The notes beneath the pieces were generated by a model. That model was not told the origin of the DNA, searched no databases, and was given only the letters and a program-made list of their open reading frames with translations. Below, piece by piece: positions 16,900 to 25,053 of a stretch of DNA of 64,000 nucleotides. Both the position numbers and the translations under genes were made by a program. Every line of letters starts with the position of its first letter. Position 1 is the first letter of the stretch. This stretch comes from Promicromonospora umidemergens (GTDB lineage: Bacteria > Actinomycetota > Actinomycetes > Actinomycetales > Cellulomonadaceae), in the NCBI RefSeq assembly GCF_024171995.1, contig NZ_JAMTCT010000002.1, forward strand, positions 124,001 to 188,000, read 5' to 3'.

Positions 16900-17736
16900 A
16901 TGAGCAACGACACCACCCTCGTCCTCGGCGCCACCGGCAAGACCGGCCGACGGGTCGCCGCCCGGCTGCGACTCCGCGGCACGGACGTGCGCACCGCGTC
17001 GCGATCCAGCCGCGTGCGCTTCGACTGGTCCGACCCCAGCGGCTGGGACGCGGTGCTGCGGAACGTCGCCACCGTCTACGTGGTGCCGCCGCCCGTACCT
17101 GGGCCGGCCCACGAGCTCGTGACGCGGGCCGAGGCTGCCGGCGTGCGGCGTCTGGTCCTGCTGTCCGGTCGCGGTGCTGACACCTGGGGCGACTCCGCGT
17201 TCGGGCTCGACATGCGCTCGGCCGAGGACGCCGTGCGCGGCTCGGCGCTCGAGTGGACGGTGCTGCGGCCGTCGAACTTCGACCAGAACTTCGACGAGGC
17301 CCTCTTCCACGCCCCGTTGGTCTCCGGTGAGCTGGCGCTCCCGGCCGGCACGGTCCCTGAGCCGTTCATCGACCTGGAGGACGTGGCTGACGTCGCAGCC
17401 GCGGTGCTGACCGAGCCGGGACGGCATGCCGGGCGGACCTACGAGCTGACCGGTCCGCGCGCCCTGACCTTCCCTGAGGCCGTCGACCTGATCTCACGCT
17501 CCTCCGGGCTGCCGATCACCTACCGGCAGGTCTCCCCCGCCGAGTACACCGCGGCGCTCGTCGAGGAGGGCTGGGCCGACGACGACGCCCGCAACGTCGC
17601 CGCCATGTTCGTGCTGATGGAGCGCGGTCTGATGGCCGAGCCGACGGACGGCGTCGAGACCGTGCTGGGGCGCGCGCCGCGCGGCTTCGAGGACTACGTC
17701 GTGCGAGCCGCGGCCGCGGGAGCCTGGCGGTCGTGA
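16900..17736 (+). CDS. NAD(P)-binding NmrA/SDR-like protein
   Basis: This is a 278-residue atypical SDR. The N-terminal TLVLGATGKTGRRVAARL is the NAD(P)-binding GxxGxxG turn, WTVLRPSNFDQNFDEALF corresponds to the NmrA-like middle, and IDLEDVADVAAAVLTEPG to the conserved domain end. The YxxxK catalytic pair is not evident, so it may be a quinone reductase-like or redox-sensing member. It pairs divergently with the AraC/cupin regulator. The substrate is unknown. Confidence 0.85.
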   Translation: MSNDTTLVLGATGKTGRRVAARLRLRGTDVRTASRSSRVRFDWSDPSGWDAVLRNVATVYVVPPPVPGPAHELVTRAEAAGVRRLVLLSGRGADTWGDSAFGLDMRSAEDAVRGSALEWTVLRPSNFDQNFDEALFHAPLVSGELALPAGTVPEPFIDLEDVADVAAAVLTEPGRHAGRTYELTGPRALTFPEAVDLISRSSGLPITYRQVSPAEYTAALVEEGWADDDARNVAAMFVLMERGLMAEPTDGVETVLGRAPRGFEDYVVRAAAAGAWRS

Positions 17737-17784
17737 GCGTCCCGCCCGTGGACGTCCAGGTGCTGACGGACGGGGCGCCGGGGG

Positions 17785-18528
17785 CTACCGCGTCGGCGGG
17801 ATCCGGTAGACGGAGACGTGCGAGCGTGACTCGGCGGTGAACTCCGCGCCGGCCCAGTCCGCGTGCCTGGTCTCCAGCTCGAGTCCGGCCAGCTGGGCCA
17901 TCAGGTCGAGCTCTGTGGGCCAGACATAGCGGTGCGGGCTGCGGAACAGCTCTGCCTGCTTGCCCTCGTCGAACCGGAAGTGATGCGACACGACGTGCTG
18001 GCGCAGGACGTCGACGGTGTCCAGCCCGATGTAGCCGGGTTCGGACTGAAAGACGGTGGCCGACTGGCCCGGGGGCAGCTTGCGCAGGTCCGGCACCCAG
18101 AGCTCGACCACGAACCGGCCGCCGGGCTCGAGGTGACGCGCGGCGTTGCGGAAGCACGCGACCTGCTCGGCCTGGGTGAGCAGCATCGAGATCGCGTTGT
18201 AGACGATGTAGACCAGGGCGTACCTGCCGGGAGCCTCTGTGGTCGCCATGTCACCGATGACCACGGGGATCGTCGCCTCGTCGACCTTGGTGCGCAGCTG
18301 TTCCACCATCGGCGGTGACAGCTCGATGCCGACGACCGGAACCCCTCGCGCGGCGAGCGGGACGGCCACCCGGCCGGTCCCGATGGCGAGCTCGAGCGCC
18401 GGTCCCTCCCCCGCCAGGTGCGCGAGACGTTCCACAGCCGGGCCCAGTACCTCCGGCGCGAACATCCCTGACTCGGGCGTGTCGTAGTGCTGGGCGACAT
18501 CAGCGTCCCAGACTTCCTCCTGCTGCAT
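17785..18528 (-). CDS. SAM-dependent methyltransferase, class I
   Basis: This is a 247-residue Rossmann methyltransferase. Motif I is ALELAIGTGRVAVPLAARG, the ribose-binding acid follows in VVGIELSPPMVEQL, then VVIGDMATTEAPGRYALVYI and the C-terminal LEPGGRFVVELWVP. Start ATG 18528 (MQQEEVWDADVAQHYD) is the conserved beginning of this family; an in-frame upstream extension to 18579 looks non-native. It is a single gene between the NmrA-like gene (convergent) and the epoxide hydrolase. The substrate is unknown. Confidence 0.88.
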   Translation of the reverse strand: MQQEEVWDADVAQHYDTPESGMFAPEVLGPAVERLAHLAGEGPALELAIGTGRVAVPLAARGVPVVGIELSPPMVEQLRTKVDEATIPVVIGDMATTEAPGRYALVYIVYNAISMLLTQAEQVACFRNAARHLEPGGRFVVELWVPDLRKLPPGQSATVFQSEPGYIGLDTVDVLRQHVVSHHFRFDEGKQAELFRSPHRYVWPTELDLMAQLAGLELETRHADWAGAEFTAESRSHVSVYRIPPTR

Positions 18529-18603
18529 GCCGGCAACCCTGACCGTTGCTCGAAGGGTGTGTCCAGGCAATATGCACACGGCCGGAGCCCTGCCCAGCCG
18601 CGT

Positions 18604-19776
18604 TCACCGATGTGCGGCCAGCACTGCCCCGAGGCCCTCTTGTAGGTCTCTGACGAAATACTCGGGAACCTCCAGCGACGGGAAGTGCCCGCCGGCCTCG
18701 GGCGTCCTCCAGCGAACGATCTGTCGGTACCGCTCCTGCGCCAAGGGGCGCGGGCACTTCTCGACGTCGCGCGGATACATGGTGAGCGCCGACGGGACGT
18801 CGACCCGGAGCTCGGGATCGAGCGAGCTGTGGCTCTCGTAGTAGATGCGGGCGGCCGATGCGCCGGTCCGCGTCAGCCAGTACAGGGTCACGTCGTCAAG
18901 GATGCGGTCCCTGGAGATCGTCTCGAACGGGCCGTCCTCGGTGTCCGACCACTCGGCGAACTTGTCGAGGATCCAGGCGAGGAGCCCGACCGGCGAGTCG
19001 ACGAGCGAGTAGCCGATGGTCTGCGGCCGCGTCGCCTGCTGCTTCGCGTACGCCGCGCGCTTGCCCCAGAAGCCGCGGGTCTCCTCGACCCACCTGCGCT
19101 CGACCGTCGTCAGCCCGTCCGTCGTCGTCCCAGGTGGCGCCTCCGCGAAGGTGGTGTGGATGCCGAGAACGTGCGCCGGGAACCTGCCGCCGAGAACCGT
19201 GGTGATATTGCCTCCCCAGTCGCCGCCGTGGGCCACGAACCTGCCGTAGCCGAGCCGTCCCATCAGCTCCACCCATGCGGCCGCGATCTTCTCGGTCCCC
19301 CACCCGGTGGTGGCCGGCCGGTCGCTGTAACCAAAGCCCGGCAGCGACGGGACCACGACGTGGAACGCCGGCGCGTCGGGATCCTTCGGGTCGGCCAGCT
19401 CGTCCACGACATCGATGAACCGAGCGATGCTGTCAGGCCAGCCGTGCGTCAAGATCAGAGGAGTGGCATCAGTGCGCGCGGACCGGCGGTGCAGGAAGTG
19501 GATTCCCAGACCGTCGATGGTCGTGCGGAACTGACCGATCTGGTTGAGGCGATCTTCGAACGGCCGCCAGTCGTACCCGGTGCGCCAGTAGTTCACGACG
19601 TCCACGAGGTCGGCGAGCGGAACGCCCTGTTCCCACCGGCGCGGGTCGGGTGCGGCGCGATAGACCGTCTCTGCCTCCGGTAGCCGCGCCGTGGCCAGTC
19701 GTGCGCGCAGCTCGTCGAGGTCGGCGTCCGGTGCGTGAGCTTCGAATGCGTGCACGTCGCTGGTTGGACTGGGCAT
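18604..19776 (-). CDS. Epoxide hydrolase (alpha/beta hydrolase with EHN domain)
   Basis: This is a 390-residue microsomal-type epoxide hydrolase. The N-terminal EHN domain is seen in DLDELRARLATARLPEAET and WRPFEDRLNQIGQF. The hydrolase core has LILTHGWPDSIARFIDVV (oxyanion HGxP), the nucleophile Asp in FVAHGGDWGGNITTVL and the catalytic His in EAGGHFPSLEVPEYF. Predicted chemistry is opening of epoxides to diols. ATG 19776 has AGGAGG upstream. It is divergent from the CGNR-protein gene; the intergenic region holds two related palindromes that may be operators for both. Confidence 0.92.
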   Translation of the reverse strand: MPSPTSDVHAFEAHAPDADLDELRARLATARLPEAETVYRAAPDPRRWEQGVPLADLVDVVNYWRTGYDWRPFEDRLNQIGQFRTTIDGLGIHFLHRRSARTDATPLILTHGWPDSIARFIDVVDELADPKDPDAPAFHVVVPSLPGFGYSDRPATTGWGTEKIAAAWVELMGRLGYGRFVAHGGDWGGNITTVLGGRFPAHVLGIHTTFAEAPPGTTTDGLTTVERRWVEETRGFWGKRAAYAKQQATRPQTIGYSLVDSPVGLLAWILDKFAEWSDTEDGPFETISRDRILDDVTLYWLTRTGASAARIYYESHSSLDPELRVDVPSALTMYPRDVEKCPRPLAQERYRQIVRWRTPEAGGHFPSLEVPEYFVRDLQEGLGAVLAAHR

Positions 19777-19816
19777 GAGACCTCCTGGCCATCGTGGATC
19801 CGGCTGCGACCGTTGC

Positions 19817-19835
19817 GAACCGGCTATGACGGTTC
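19817..19835. promoter_or_regulatory. Operator-like palindrome, copy 1
   Basis: GAACCGGCTATGACGGTTC has perfect 6-bp arms (GAACCG/CGGTTC) around a 7-nt centre. It shares 15 of 19 positions with the copy at 19859-19877. The centres are 42 bp apart (about four helical turns), between two divergent genes. Confidence 0.5.
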
Positions 19836-19858
19836 TAACAGTTCTCCGGGTCACGCCG

Positions 19859-19877
19859 CAACCGTCTATGGTGGTTC
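19859..19877. promoter_or_regulatory. Operator-like palindrome, copy 2
   Basis: CAACCGTCTATGGTGGTTC repeats the AACCGnCTATG core and GGTTC arm of copy 1. It ends one base before the ATG at 19879 and overlaps a TCTATG -10-like stretch, so a bound protein would block initiation of the CGNR gene. Confidence 0.5.
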
Positions 19878-19878
19878 C

Positions 19879-20454
19879 ATGCACGCTGGATTCCCTGACT
19901 TCCGCCTCGGTAGCGTGCTGGCGACCAGCTTCACGGGGACTCTGACGGAGCGGCGCGGCGACGCCGTGGAGCGCATCCCCACGCCGCAGCGGCTCATCGA
20001 CTGGCTGGCGGAGTACGGCCTCGCCGTGGACTCCTGCACCACCGCTCAGCTCGACCTCGCTCGAGAGCTGAGGGAGTCGATCCATGCCGCAGCGACAGCG
20101 GCCGCGATCCAGGACGCTCTCCCTGCATCCGCGCTCCACGTCATCAATGACCGCAGCGCTCAGGGTCGGGCCGCGGCAGCTCTGACACCCGAGGGTGAGC
20201 GGCGATGGCAGCTCGGCTCGGCCTCCCCCGTGGAGGATGCCCTCGGCGTGATCGCCGCCGACGCGATCAGCGTCATCGCGGGCGAACGAGACGGAAGGTT
20301 GGCCCTGTGTGCGTCACCGACCTGCCAGGCCGCCTTCTTCGACACCAGCCGGAGCCGCACGCGCAGATGGTGTGACATGAACACGTGCGGGAACCGGCAG
20401 AAGAAGGCGCGCTTCACCGCCAACCATCGCGAGAACCCCAGCTCGGCCCGGTGA
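19879..20454 (+). CDS. CGNR zinc-finger (ABATE domain) transcriptional regulator
   Basis: This is a 191-residue protein. The N-terminal part is an ABATE-like stress-sensing domain (LGSVLATSFTGTLTERRGD, LIDWLAEYGLAV, LARELRESIHAAATAAA). Residues about 150-182 are a CGNR zinc finger with Cys pairs in LCASPTCQAAFFDTSRSRTR and WCDMNTCGNRQKKARF. Such proteins are presumed DNA-binding regulators. It is divergent from the epoxide hydrolase with twin palindromes between, so it may control both genes. The inducer is unknown. Confidence 0.88.
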   Translation: MHAGFPDFRLGSVLATSFTGTLTERRGDAVERIPTPQRLIDWLAEYGLAVDSCTTAQLDLARELRESIHAAATAAAIQDALPASALHVINDRSAQGRAAAALTPEGERRWQLGSASPVEDALGVIAADAISVIAGERDGRLALCASPTCQAAFFDTSRSRTRRWCDMNTCGNRQKKARFTANHRENPSSAR

Positions 20455-20482
20455 TCCGGGTTCCCACTAGCGCCGAAGTCCT

Positions 20483-21568
20483 TCAGCGCAGCACGGCGGA
20501 GAGCAGGTCCCCGCCCAGCGTCGTCATCGCGGACCGGTCGAGGGCGTAGTGGACGTAGCGACCGCGCCGCCGGGCCGTGAGCAGCCCGGCGTGGCGCAGG
20601 ACGGCGAGGTGGCGGGATACCTCCGGAGGTGAAAGCTCCCAGGCGTGGGCCAGCTCGCCGGTGGTGTGCGGGCCGCGGGCCAGGGTACGCAGCAGCCGTA
20701 GCCGTACCGGATGCGCGAGTGCCCCCAGCCGGAGCGTGACAGTTTCCAGCGATACCGCCTCTGCCGGACCTGCCTCGGCCACAGGGTACTGCACCACCGG
20801 CTGCCACCCGGCCGCGTGGACCACCGTCAGGTGCGGGCGCCCGAAGACGCTGGGGAGGAAGGTGAGCCCGGTGCTGTGGGCGGCGGTCGCGTTGTCCTGC
20901 AGCTGGTCCACGATGATGCTGTCGCCGTCGGGTGCCAGGGTGACCACGTCGGAGACCGATGCGAGTGCCGCCCCGGTGCCCTGGCGCTTCAACAGGTCGT
21001 TCTTCAGGCGCAGGTCGGTGGCGAGCTGCACGGCGACGCTCGTCCAGGCGGCATCGAAGAAGGCGTCGGCGCACTGTTCGAGGGTGCTGCGCACCCGTGC
21101 CCGCACGGCGGCTGGATCTGCGAGCAGCCGTTCTGCGAAGGCCTCTTGCAGCGGGCCGCGAGCCTGGGCCAGGTCAAGGGCCCGCTCGCGCGCAGTCGCG
21201 TCGGCGAGCGGCGACGGCGCGGCGAAGTGGACCCGGTTGCTGCCGCACGTGGTAACGAGCGCGGACGTCACATACGTCTCGTCGTCGATCCGGTCCACGT
21301 CGTCCAGCTCCTCGACGAGGGTCGGCCGGGGACGCGCGGGGACCAGGAAATCGGCTCGTGAGGAACGCCAGAGGAACTCCGCCTCCCGCAACCGCTCGGC
21401 CAGCTCCGGCCGCAGCCCGGCCCAGACGTCCCCTGCCCAGCCGGCGAGTCGCGGATGATGCCCGGGTTCGGCCAGCACGTGCAGCATCGCGGTCAGCTCG
21501 GCCAGCGGGGAAGCGGCGAACCGCAGCCGCTCGGACGGCAGGCCGCTGATGTCGATCCTCAACGTCAC
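20483..21568 (-). CDS. ArsR-type winged-helix regulator with DUF5937-like N-terminus
   Basis: This 361-residue regulator carries its HTH at the C-terminus: LGALAHPVRLRLLRTLARGP, HTTGELAHAWELSPPEVSRH and LAVLRHAGLLTARRRGRYVH, an ArsR/SmtB-like domain without the metal-binding Cys motif. The N-terminal about 250 residues (IDISGLPSERLRFAASPLAE, LTAMLHVLAEPGHHPRLAGW) match the DUF5937-type domain often fused to such HTHs in actinobacteria. A GTG at 21568 starts the gene. It is divergent from an MFS transporter across 100 bp with a perfect inverted repeat, suggesting local repression of efflux. Confidence 0.85.
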   Translation of the reverse strand: MTLRIDISGLPSERLRFAASPLAELTAMLHVLAEPGHHPRLAGWAGDVWAGLRPELAERLREAEFLWRSSRADFLVPARPRPTLVEELDDVDRIDDETYVTSALVTTCGSNRVHFAAPSPLADATARERALDLAQARGPLQEAFAERLLADPAAVRARVRSTLEQCADAFFDAAWTSVAVQLATDLRLKNDLLKRQGTGAALASVSDVVTLAPDGDSIIVDQLQDNATAAHSTGLTFLPSVFGRPHLTVVHAAGWQPVVQYPVAEAGPAEAVSLETVTLRLGALAHPVRLRLLRTLARGPHTTGELAHAWELSPPEVSRHLAVLRHAGLLTARRRGRYVHYALDRSAMTTLGGDLLSAVLR

Positions 21569-21609
21569 GCCCTCATCATCACCGACCGCACGGCCGGTGA
21601 CGGCGCCGA

Positions 21610-21626
21610 TTGACGAAGTCCGTCAA
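21610..21626. promoter_or_regulatory. Inverted repeat operator between HTH regulator and MFS exporter
   Basis: TTGACG-AAGTC-CGTCAA is a perfect 6-bp inverted repeat with a 5-bp centre. TTGACG also resembles a -35 box for the MFS gene at 21669. It is the obvious candidate site for the divergent ArsR-type regulator. Confidence 0.5.
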
Positions 21627-21668
21627 CCGACGTGCCCGGCCCCGGCCGTCGACCGCACCGTTGGCGCC

Positions 21669-23354
21669 ATGGCAACCACCACCAAGGTCCGGCTCCGCGA
21701 CCTCGTCCGCGCGTCCGGCGGCCCGCGCTACGCCACCGCTCTGGCCGTGGACGCGCTCGGCACCGGTCTGATGCGGCCCTTTCTGCTCATCTACGGGGTG
21801 ACGGTGCTGAGACTGTCCGCGCCGGCCACCGGCATCGCCATGACGGTCGGCATCGTCGTGGGTCTTGTGTGCATGCCCGTGGTCGGCCGATGGCTGGACC
21901 GGGGCGCACGCAGCACGGTCGTGGCGGCGTCGATGCTGGTGCGGGTGCTGGGCGTGGCCCTGCTGCTGGCCACCCCGCCGGGACACACCTGGCTGTTCGC
22001 GACGGCGGTGCTCTTCCTCGGCATCGGCAACCAGGCCTGGCCGGCCGCCCACGCGGCGCTCGTGGCCACGGTCGCCCACGGCCGGGAACGTGACGCCGCT
22101 CTCGCAGCAGGCCGTGCCCTGCGCAACGCCGGCCTGGGCATGGGCGCCCTGATCGCCACCGTATGCCTGGCGGGCGGCGCCATCGCACTACAGGTGCTGG
22201 CATTCGCCACCGGGCTCGCCTACCTCACCGCTGCGGCCTTGGCGTGGTCCGTCCGCCTGCGCGCCGATCCGGCCGCCGGCCAGGCCAGGGGTGGGAACGA
22301 CGGACCGCCACCCCGGATGCGCGTGCTGCTGGCCGCCAACGTGGTCTACGCCTTCTGCCTCAACGTCCCCGAGATCGCGCTCCCCCTGATCCTGGTGACC
22401 CAGCTGGACGCGTCCCCCGTATGGTCGGGAGCCATCTTCGTGGCCAACACGGTGCTGGTGATCACGCTGCAGGTTCCGGTCACCGTCCTGCTGTCCCGCT
22501 ACTCCCGGCGAGCCGTGCTGGCTCTCGCCGGCGTGGTGCTCACCGCGTCCTACCTCGGTTTCCTCGTGGCCGCCTCGCTGGGGGACGGCTGGGCGGCCCC
22601 CGCCGTCGTCGCGGTCTCCGTGGTCTGCACCCTCGGCGAGATCGTCTATGCAGGCAGCGCCACCGCGCTCGTCACCGCCCTCGTCCCGGCGCATGTCCTG
22701 GGACGCGCCCTCGCGCGGTTCCAGATCTCCACGGGGTTCGGCCTCGCCGTCTCCCCTGCGGTCATCACGGCGCTCGCACCCCTTGGCCCGGTCGCCCTCT
22801 GGGGCAGCCTCGCCGCCGCGACGCTCCTGTCCACCTTCGCGGTCGCGGCCGAGAAGGATCCGGTACAGAACGACCTACCGCCGCGGCTGAACGGCCGCAG
22901 GTGCGCCGGAGCTCGCCCTACGAGCCCGCACGTCGGCGGCCACCAGCAGCACGGCCGGGACCAGCGCGAAGGTGAACCCGCTCGCAGGGCCCAGCAGAAA
23001 GACGCAGAAACCGATCCAGGCCAGCATCGTCCAGCCGACGTAGGTAGGCAGCCGCTCGCCCTGGTTCGCGGTCCGTACGGTGAGGAGGCCCAGCAGCAGC
23101 ACGACAGCCGCGAACCCGCCCGGCTGCGCCCAGAAGAAGGCCACGGAGTCGGCGCTCGCGCTGCCGTCCCGCAATTCTCCCGCGAGCCAGTCGGGCCAGT
23201 GAGGGCCGTTGGTGAAGACGACGTGCACCACGGCGATCAGGATCATCAGGATCCCTCCGGCGCGGGTGAGCGCGGAGCCGGGCGTTCCAGGGGTTCTCGT
23301 CGAGGTTCGCATGGGTCCAGCGTGTCGTCGCCCCAGCGGGCGGACCTCCCCTGA
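21669..23354 (+). CDS. MFS transporter with abnormal antisense read-through C-terminus
   Basis: This is a twelve-helix major facilitator. The first about 400 residues are normal, e.g. GLMRPFLLIYGVTVLRLSAP, VGIVVGLVCMPVVGRWLDRG (motif A-like with G-R-x-L-D-R-G) and later LGRALARFQISTGFGLAVSP. After about 22,875 the frame continues for 160 codons of Arg/Gln/His-rich, non-hydrophobic sequence that is antisense to the membrane-protein gene at 22875-23312. In the next frame a TGA lies at 22888-22890, where such a transporter would be expected to stop. A small frameshift or stop loss near the 3' end is therefore likely. It is divergent from an ArsR-type regulator. Confidence 0.75.
   Translation: MATTTKVRLRDLVRASGGPRYATALAVDALGTGLMRPFLLIYGVTVLRLSAPATGIAMTVGIVVGLVCMPVVGRWLDRGARSTVVAASMLVRVLGVALLLATPPGHTWLFATAVLFLGIGNQAWPAAHAALVATVAHGRERDAALAAGRALRNAGLGMGALIATVCLAGGAIALQVLAFATGLAYLTAAALAWSVRLRADPAAGQARGGNDGPPPRMRVLLAANVVYAFCLNVPEIALPLILVTQLDASPVWSGAIFVANTVLVITLQVPVTVLLSRYSRRAVLALAGVVLTASYLGFLVAASLGDGWAAPAVVAVSVVCTLGEIVYAGSATALVTALVPAHVLGRALARFQISTGFGLAVSPAVITALAPLGPVALWGSLAAATLLSTFAVAAEKDPVQNDLPPRLNGRRCAGARPTSPHVGGHQQHGRDQREGEPARRAQQKDAETDPGQHRPADVGRQPLALVRGPYGEEAQQQHDSREPARLRPEEGHGVGARAAVPQFSREPVGPVRAVGEDDVHHGDQDHQDPSGAGERGAGRSRGSRRGSHGSSVSSPQRADLP
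22875..23312 (-). CDS. Four-helix membrane protein, hypothetical (DUF6463-like)
   Basis: This 145-residue protein has four hydrophobic helices: GGILMILIAVVHVVFTN, FAAVVLLLGLLTVRTA, YVGWTMLAWIGFCVFLLGPA and FTFALVPAVLLVAADVRAR. The pattern (ILMILIAVVHV near the N-terminus and a GPxWxxW loop) resembles a family of small actinobacterial membrane proteins I would place near DUF6463, with modest certainty. It is convergent with the MFS gene, which reads antisense through the whole of it. Start 23312 is taken as the first in-frame ATG; no strong ribosome-binding site is seen. Confidence 0.65.
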   Translation of the reverse strand: MRTSTRTPGTPGSALTRAGGILMILIAVVHVVFTNGPHWPDWLAGELRDGSASADSVAFFWAQPGGFAAVVLLLGLLTVRTANQGERLPTYVGWTMLAWIGFCVFLLGPASGFTFALVPAVLLVAADVRARRASSGAPAAVQPRR

Positions 23355-23536
23355 CCAGGTGAATCGCCTCCCCCGCCCGGGGGAGGCGCGGCGCCCGGGC
23401 GGGCCAGGTCCTTGATCGCCCGCCGGTCGAGCATCGCCGTGGGGTGGTTGGCGGAGCCGTAACGTGCCGCCAGAATCTGCATGGCGATGAGCAAAATCGA
23501 CGCCGTGTAGAATTTGAGGTGAGGGAGCGACCAGGC

Positions 23537-23560
23537 TCCTTCCAGGTCCTAGCTGGAGGA
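23537..23560 (+). promoter_or_regulatory. Hairpin sequestering the SDR gene's ribosome-binding site
   Basis: TCCT-t-CCAG pairs with CTGG-AGGA around a 7-nt loop (one bulged T). The right arm contains the AGGA that serves as Shine-Dalgarno for the ATG at 23564, so the structure would lower initiation unless opened. Confidence 0.4.
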
Positions 23561-23563
23561 ACG

Positions 23564-24412
23564 ATGCAGGAACAGAAGTGGCTCATCACCGGCGTCAGCA
23601 CGGGCCTCGGACGTGCCTTCGCCCAATCGGCCCTTGCCGCAGGGCACACCGTCGTCGGTACGGTCCGCTCAGAGAAGGACCTGCGGGCCTTCGAAGAGCT
23701 CGAACCCGGGCACGCTCACGGCCGCATCCTGGACGTGACGGACGGCGACGCCGTCTCGAGCGTGATCACAGAGGTGGAGCAGAGCGTCGGAGCTTTGGAC
23801 GTCGTCATCGCCAACGCCGGCTACGGCCTGGAGGGCACCTTCGAGGAGACGCCGCTGGCCGAGGTGCGGCGGCAGTTCGAGGTCAACGTATTCGGGGCGG
23901 TGGCCACCCTGCGGGCAGCACTGCCCCACATGCGCCGGCGCCGCCGCGGACACCTGATGGCCGTCACCTCCATGGGTGGGCTCATGGCCGTGCCCGGCAT
24001 GTCCGCCTACTGCGGCAGCAAGTTCGCGCTGGAAGGCATTCTTGAGGCGCTGGGCAAGGAGGTCGCGCAGTTCGGGATCCACGTGACGGCGATCGAGCCC
24101 GGCTCCTTCCGCACCGACTGGGCCGGACGGTCCATGACGCGCGCCGCGCAGTCCGTCGACGACTACGACGAGCTGTTCACCCCCATCCGCGAAGCGAGGC
24201 AGAAGGCAAGCGGGAACCAACTGGGCAACCCGGCCAAGGCCGGGGACGCCGTCGTGCACATCACGTCAGTAGACCAGCCGCCGGCCCACCTCGTCCTGGG
24301 CTCGGATGCGCTGCGACTGGTCACCGCCGCGCGCACGGCCGTGGACGAGGACATCCGCGCATGGGAGACGCTCTCCCGTACGACCGACTTCGCGGAGGGC
24401 GCTCAGTTCTGA
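23564..24412 (+). CDS. Short-chain dehydrogenase/reductase
   Basis: This is a 282-residue classical SDR. The cofactor turn is LITGVSTGLGRAFAQSAL (TGxxxGxG), then NAGYG in VIANAGYGLEGTF, the catalytic Ser in VTSMGGLMAV and the YxxxK motif in SAYCGSKFALEGILEAL. IEPGSFRTDWAGRS is the usual segment after the catalytic loop. TGGAGGA precedes the ATG. Its stop overlaps the start of the TetR gene by 1 nt (TGATG), so the two are translationally coupled and the repressor probably controls this operon. The substrate is unknown. Confidence 0.92.
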   Translation: MQEQKWLITGVSTGLGRAFAQSALAAGHTVVGTVRSEKDLRAFEELEPGHAHGRILDVTDGDAVSSVITEVEQSVGALDVVIANAGYGLEGTFEETPLAEVRRQFEVNVFGAVATLRAALPHMRRRRRGHLMAVTSMGGLMAVPGMSAYCGSKFALEGILEALGKEVAQFGIHVTAIEPGSFRTDWAGRSMTRAAQSVDDYDELFTPIREARQKASGNQLGNPAKAGDAVVHITSVDQPPAHLVLGSDALRLVTAARTAVDEDIRAWETLSRTTDFAEGAQF

Positions 24413-25053
24413 TGCCCGGCCACCACCCCACGCGAAGCCGACGCAGCACCGAACGCAAGGGCGATGTCCGGGAGCGGGCCATTCTGGACACCTGCGAAGC
24501 TCTGCTGGCGCAGAAGGGTTACGACGCCATGACCGTCGGCGACATCGCCCAGGGCGCCGGTATCACACGCGGCGCCCTGTACTTCTACTTCGGTTCCAAG
24601 CAAGAGGTGGTCACGGCGCTCGTGGCCCGGACGGTCGAGCACCTGTGGGAGCGGTCCAGGGTCACCGCGCAGGCCGATGAGCCGCGCCAGGCCATCGAGG
24701 CAGCCATGCGGCGCACGGTCGAGCTGTGGAACGAGCATGGCCTGGTCATGCGCACGGCGATCGATCTGTCACGGACCGTGCCGGAGATCGGCGAGCTGTG
24801 GAGCCGTACAGCTGACTTGTTCAGCACAGCGATCACCGCTGTCCTGGAACGAGCCGGCATCCAGGCTGGCAGCGAACCGGAACAAGCGTCGGCGATGGCG
24901 CGAGCCCTGTGCTGGATGGTCGAGCGGACCTTCTACCACGCCTCGCAGGAGCCCCGCGAGAGCTTGGAAAGGGCATCCTCGACCTGCGAACACATCTGGC
25001 TGGTCAGCGCCGGCCTGACCGCCGATACATCTGGCCTGGACGGTGGAGCATAG
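24412..25053 (+). CDS. TetR-family transcriptional regulator
   Basis: This is a 213-residue repressor-type protein. Residues about 20-70 form the TetR HTH (ERAILDTCEALLAQKGYDAM, TVGDIAQGAGITRGALYFYF, GSKQEVVTALV). The C-terminal ligand domain is of the AcrR/EthR type (AMRRTVELWNEHGLVMRTAI, ALCWMVERTFYHAS). Start codon ATG 24412 overlaps the SDR stop codon. It probably autoregulates the SDR-TetR operon; the ligand is unknown. Confidence 0.92.
   Translation: MPGHHPTRSRRSTERKGDVRERAILDTCEALLAQKGYDAMTVGDIAQGAGITRGALYFYFGSKQEVVTALVARTVEHLWERSRVTAQADEPRQAIEAAMRRTVELWNEHGLVMRTAIDLSRTVPEIGELWSRTADLFSTAITAVLERAGIQAGSEPEQASAMARALCWMVERTFYHASQEPRESLERASSTCEHIWLVSAGLTADTSGLDGGA

Noticed and set aside
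23246-23494. 82-codon minus-strand frame upstream of the four-helix membrane protein
   Set aside because: The start reads LIAMQILAARYGSANHPTAM, which looks protein-like, but the rest is Gly/Pro/Arg-rich and overlaps the real gene. There is no family match or ribosome-binding site.
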